Source: DATADD01 sp046262355 (GTDB lineage Bacteria; Actinomycetota; CADDZG01; WHSQ01). Taken from it: a DNA stretch of 8,107 bases. The stretch lies in contig JBHEMX010000070.1 of NCBI GenBank assembly GCA_046262355.1, forward strand, positions 1-8,107, in the 5' to 3' direction. Under the pieces are notes generated by a model. It had not been told where the DNA came from. It made no database searches and saw nothing but the letters and a program-made list of their open reading frames with translations. This document shows positions 6,578 to 8,107 of the stretch, piece by piece (positions within the stretch are counted from its first letter, which is position 1; each line of letters starts with the position of its first letter). The position numbers and the translations under genes are program-made.

Positions 6578-7750
6578 CTATCCCTTGGGCGTCTCCTTCT
6601 TGGGATCGACGAAGGGCTTCTCGACCACGATCGCCGAGTTCCGGCCGTGTGGGGTCTCGACCTCCATCGCGGTGCCGAGCTCGGTGAGCTCGATCGGCAC
6701 CATGGCATAACCGATGTTCTTCTCCAGGCGGGGGGAGTAGCACGCGGAGGTGACGTCTCCAACCCGTCCTCCGTCGGCGAAGACGGGGAAGAAGTCGATC
6801 ATCGCCCCGTCGTTGTAAGAGCCGAGGTTGTCGCCGCCTATCTCGACTCCCACGAGCTTGCGCTTGATCCCCTCCTCCTTCACGCGCTGAAGGGCCTCCT
6901 TTCCGATGAAGTCGGCTTCGCCGTCGAGATCGACCATCCACGCATAGCCGATGCCGACCTCGAACGGATTCGTGTCGATCCACATGTCCGCCGGCAAAGC
7001 AAGGATCCCGCCTTCGATGCGACGGATGTGTGATGGCCCGATGACTCTGAGCCCGTGTGGCTTGCCCGCCTCCAGCACGGTGTTCCATAACCTGTCGGCG
7101 TCGCGGCTTGCGTTGGTCAGGAAGATCTCGTAGCCGATCTCGGCGGTATAGCCGGTGCGCGACACGACGACGTTCATGCCCTCGAGCTCGGTTTTGGTCA
7201 TGAAGTAGTAGGGGATATCGAGGATGCGCTCTCCGAAGAGCTCGACCAGCACGTCCTTGGACTTGGGACCTTGGATCTGTACGGGCCCGACGTCGGCCTC
7301 GCGGATGCTTACGTTGAAGGGCGAGTTGATAGCGAGGGCCTTGGCCCAAAGGAGCACGTCGCTGTCCGCCAAAGAGAGCCAGAAGTGGTTCTGATCGAGA
7401 CGCAAGAGCACCGGGTCGTTGAGGATGCCACCTTCCTCGGTCGTGAGGAAGCAGTACTTACACTGGTCCACCGCACACTTGCTGAGGTCTCTCGTGACGA
7501 GCATGTTGGTGAAGTCGAATGCGTCCGGGCCGGTTATCTCCACCTGTCTCTCGACGCCGACGTCCCACAGCGTGACCCCGTTGAGCAGCTCCCAGTATTC
7601 CTCCACCGGGTCTCCGTAGTGTCTCGGATGGTAGGTGTGGTTGTAGACGCTGTAGGAGACCGGACCGTGGCGGCGAGAGGAATAGAAGTAGGGGGACTTC
7701 CGGATCCTCGAGTACAGAAGTATCTGTGGAGCGGCATTCGTTTGGGTCAC
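6578..7750 (-). CDS. GcvT-superfamily tetrahydrofolate-dependent methyltransferase, DmdA-like, 390 aa
   Basis: The protein has the GcvT fold order: the THF-binding N-terminal part LWDVGVERQVEITGPDA (62-77), GGILNDPVLLRL (107-118) with Asp112 aligning to the catalytic Asp of GcvT, FWLSLADSDVLLWA (123-136), SRTGYTAEIGYEIF (197-210), and the C-terminal barrel GDVTSACYSPRLEKNIGYAMV. Several blocks (YSVYNH, VERQV, LNDPV, WLSLAD) resemble DMSP demethylase DmdA more than the glycine-cleavage T protein. DmdA moves a methyl group to THF without redox change, giving 5-methyl-THF; LigM and DesA do the same with methoxy-aromatics. The real donor here is unknown: DMSP, dimethylglycine, betaine and methoxy compounds all fit. 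GTG 7750 has GGAGG four bases upstream. It lies 84 bases after soxG on the same strand and converges on metF-fhs-fchA, which suits disposal of methyl-THF. The family is certain; the specificity is open. Confidence 0.9.
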   Translation of the reverse strand: MTQTNAAPQILLYSRIRKSPYFYSSRRHGPVSYSVYNHTYHPRHYGDPVEEYWELLNGVTLWDVGVERQVEITGPDAFDFTNMLVTRDLSKCAVDQCKYCFLTTEEGGILNDPVLLRLDQNHFWLSLADSDVLLWAKALAINSPFNVSIREADVGPVQIQGPKSKDVLVELFGERILDIPYYFMTKTELEGMNVVVSRTGYTAEIGYEIFLTNASRDADRLWNTVLEAGKPHGLRVIGPSHIRRIEGGILALPADMWIDTNPFEVGIGYAWMVDLDGEADFIGKEALQRVKEEGIKRKLVGVEIGGDNLGSYNDGAMIDFFPVFADGGRVGDVTSACYSPRLEKNIGYAMVPIELTELGTAMEVETPHGRNSAIVVEKPFVDPKKETPKG

Positions 7751-7754
7751 GTTC

Positions 7755-7759
7755 CCTCC
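7755..7759 (-). promoter_or_regulatory. Ribosome binding site GGAGG for the DmdA-like gene
   Basis: The minus-strand GGAGG sits in a G-rich run four bases before GTG 7750 and supports this non-ATG start. The remainder of the 84-base gap to soxG (7760-7834) shows no clear promoter or terminator, so co-transcription is likely. Confidence 0.6.
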
Positions 7760-7834
7760 CCCGATCTGGAAGCTTCAGCCGTTGCAGCAGCGTACCTGTA
7801 TGCGCCGTTGGGCTGCACGGCCGCATCGGGCCTG

Positions 7835-8107
7835 TCAGGAGAGGCTTTCGTAGAGCAGCCGGTACTCAACCGTTGCATCGAGGAACCACTGGCTGAGGTG
7901 GTTGCCGAAGGAGGGGCGGACGAAGATGCGCGTGGCCTCGGGACGTTCCTCGAGGATCACGGCGATCCCCGCAAGCAAGCTCTGCGCACACGTCCCCGGG
8001 ACCCATCGATCCTCTCGAAGGTCGAGCGAACAGCCCTTGGAGAGCAGCTCGTGCCGTTCGGGGCCGCGTAGCTCCAACACCGCTCGGTTCGCCGATACGT
8101 CGACCAC
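7835..8107 (-). CDS. soxG: Sarcosine oxidase gamma subunit, C-terminal half (5' end beyond window)
   Basis: Ninety codons run from the right edge to TGA at 7835-7837; the first visible codon is probably internal, since SoxG proteins are usually near 180-200 residues. The visible part shows the SoxG signature in order: DVSANRAVLELRGP, then KGCSLDL, GTCAQSLLA and RPSFGNHLSQWFLDA. SoxG is the small subunit of heterotetrameric sarcosine oxidase (SoxBDAG), which oxidises sarcosine with oxygen and passes the methyl carbon to THF, giving glycine, 5,10-methylene-THF and hydrogen peroxide. The large subunits are expected beyond the right edge in the usual soxBDAG order, which puts soxG last and the DmdA-like gene directly after it. 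The identification rests on clear motif agreement. Confidence 0.88.
   Translation of the reverse strand: MVDVSANRAVLELRGPERHELLSKGCSLDLREDRWVPGTCAQSLLAGIAVILEERPEATRIFVRPSFGNHLSQWFLDATVEYRLLYESLS

Noticed and set aside
7271..8071. Plus-strand open frame of 266 codons across the DmdA-like gene and soxG
   Set aside because: It is antisense to two genes with clear motifs and crosses their intergenic gap; composition is that of a shadow.

Overview
The window is GC-rich, densely coding bacterial chromosomal DNA. It reads as an aerobic, probably actinobacterial heterotroph: GTG starts are used freely, antisense frames stay open over long stretches, and the genes are ordinary catabolic ones. The phylum is inferred; an alphaproteobacterial or other high-GC origin cannot be excluded from sequence alone. 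No tRNA, rRNA, CRISPR array or mobile element was seen. No gap exceeds 300 bases; the longest is the divergent region 3055-3291.

Left part (1-3054, minus strand). Transcription runs leftward from an NAD(P)-type aldehyde dehydrogenase (3054-1621) to an AbiEii/MNT-like nucleotidyltransferase-fold protein (1571-795). This overlaps by ATGA a calcineurin-like metallophosphoesterase that runs off the left edge (798-1). The phosphoesterase is open to the window edge and easily missed; its start is backed by a strong AGGAGG site.

Middle (3292-6541, plus strand). A compact three-gene folate operon encodes a divergent methylenetetrahydrofolate reductase (metF-like), formate-tetrahydrofolate ligase (fhs) and a methenyltetrahydrofolate cyclohydrolase/cyclodeaminase-family protein (fchA). 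The fhs and fchA starts are each fixed by an AAGGAG site six bases upstream.

Right part (6578-8107, minus strand). The C-terminal half of sarcosine oxidase gamma subunit (soxG) enters from the right edge. It is followed by a GcvT-superfamily, DmdA-like tetrahydrofolate-dependent methyltransferase. This unit converges on the folate operon across a 36-base gap of tandem GC-rich palindromes.

Reading the locus together: sarcosine oxidase (the rest lying beyond the right edge) yields glycine and 5,10-methylene-THF. The DmdA-like enzyme would move a methyl group from an unidentified N-, S- or O-methyl donor to THF. The metF-fhs-fchA operon would then carry methyl-, methenyl- and formyl-THF toward formate, with ATP recovered by Fhs running in reverse. 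The methylene-THF dehydrogenase step (FolD/MtdA type) is absent from the window. Substrate and direction are inference. The nucleotidyltransferase-phosphoesterase pair is the least understood part.
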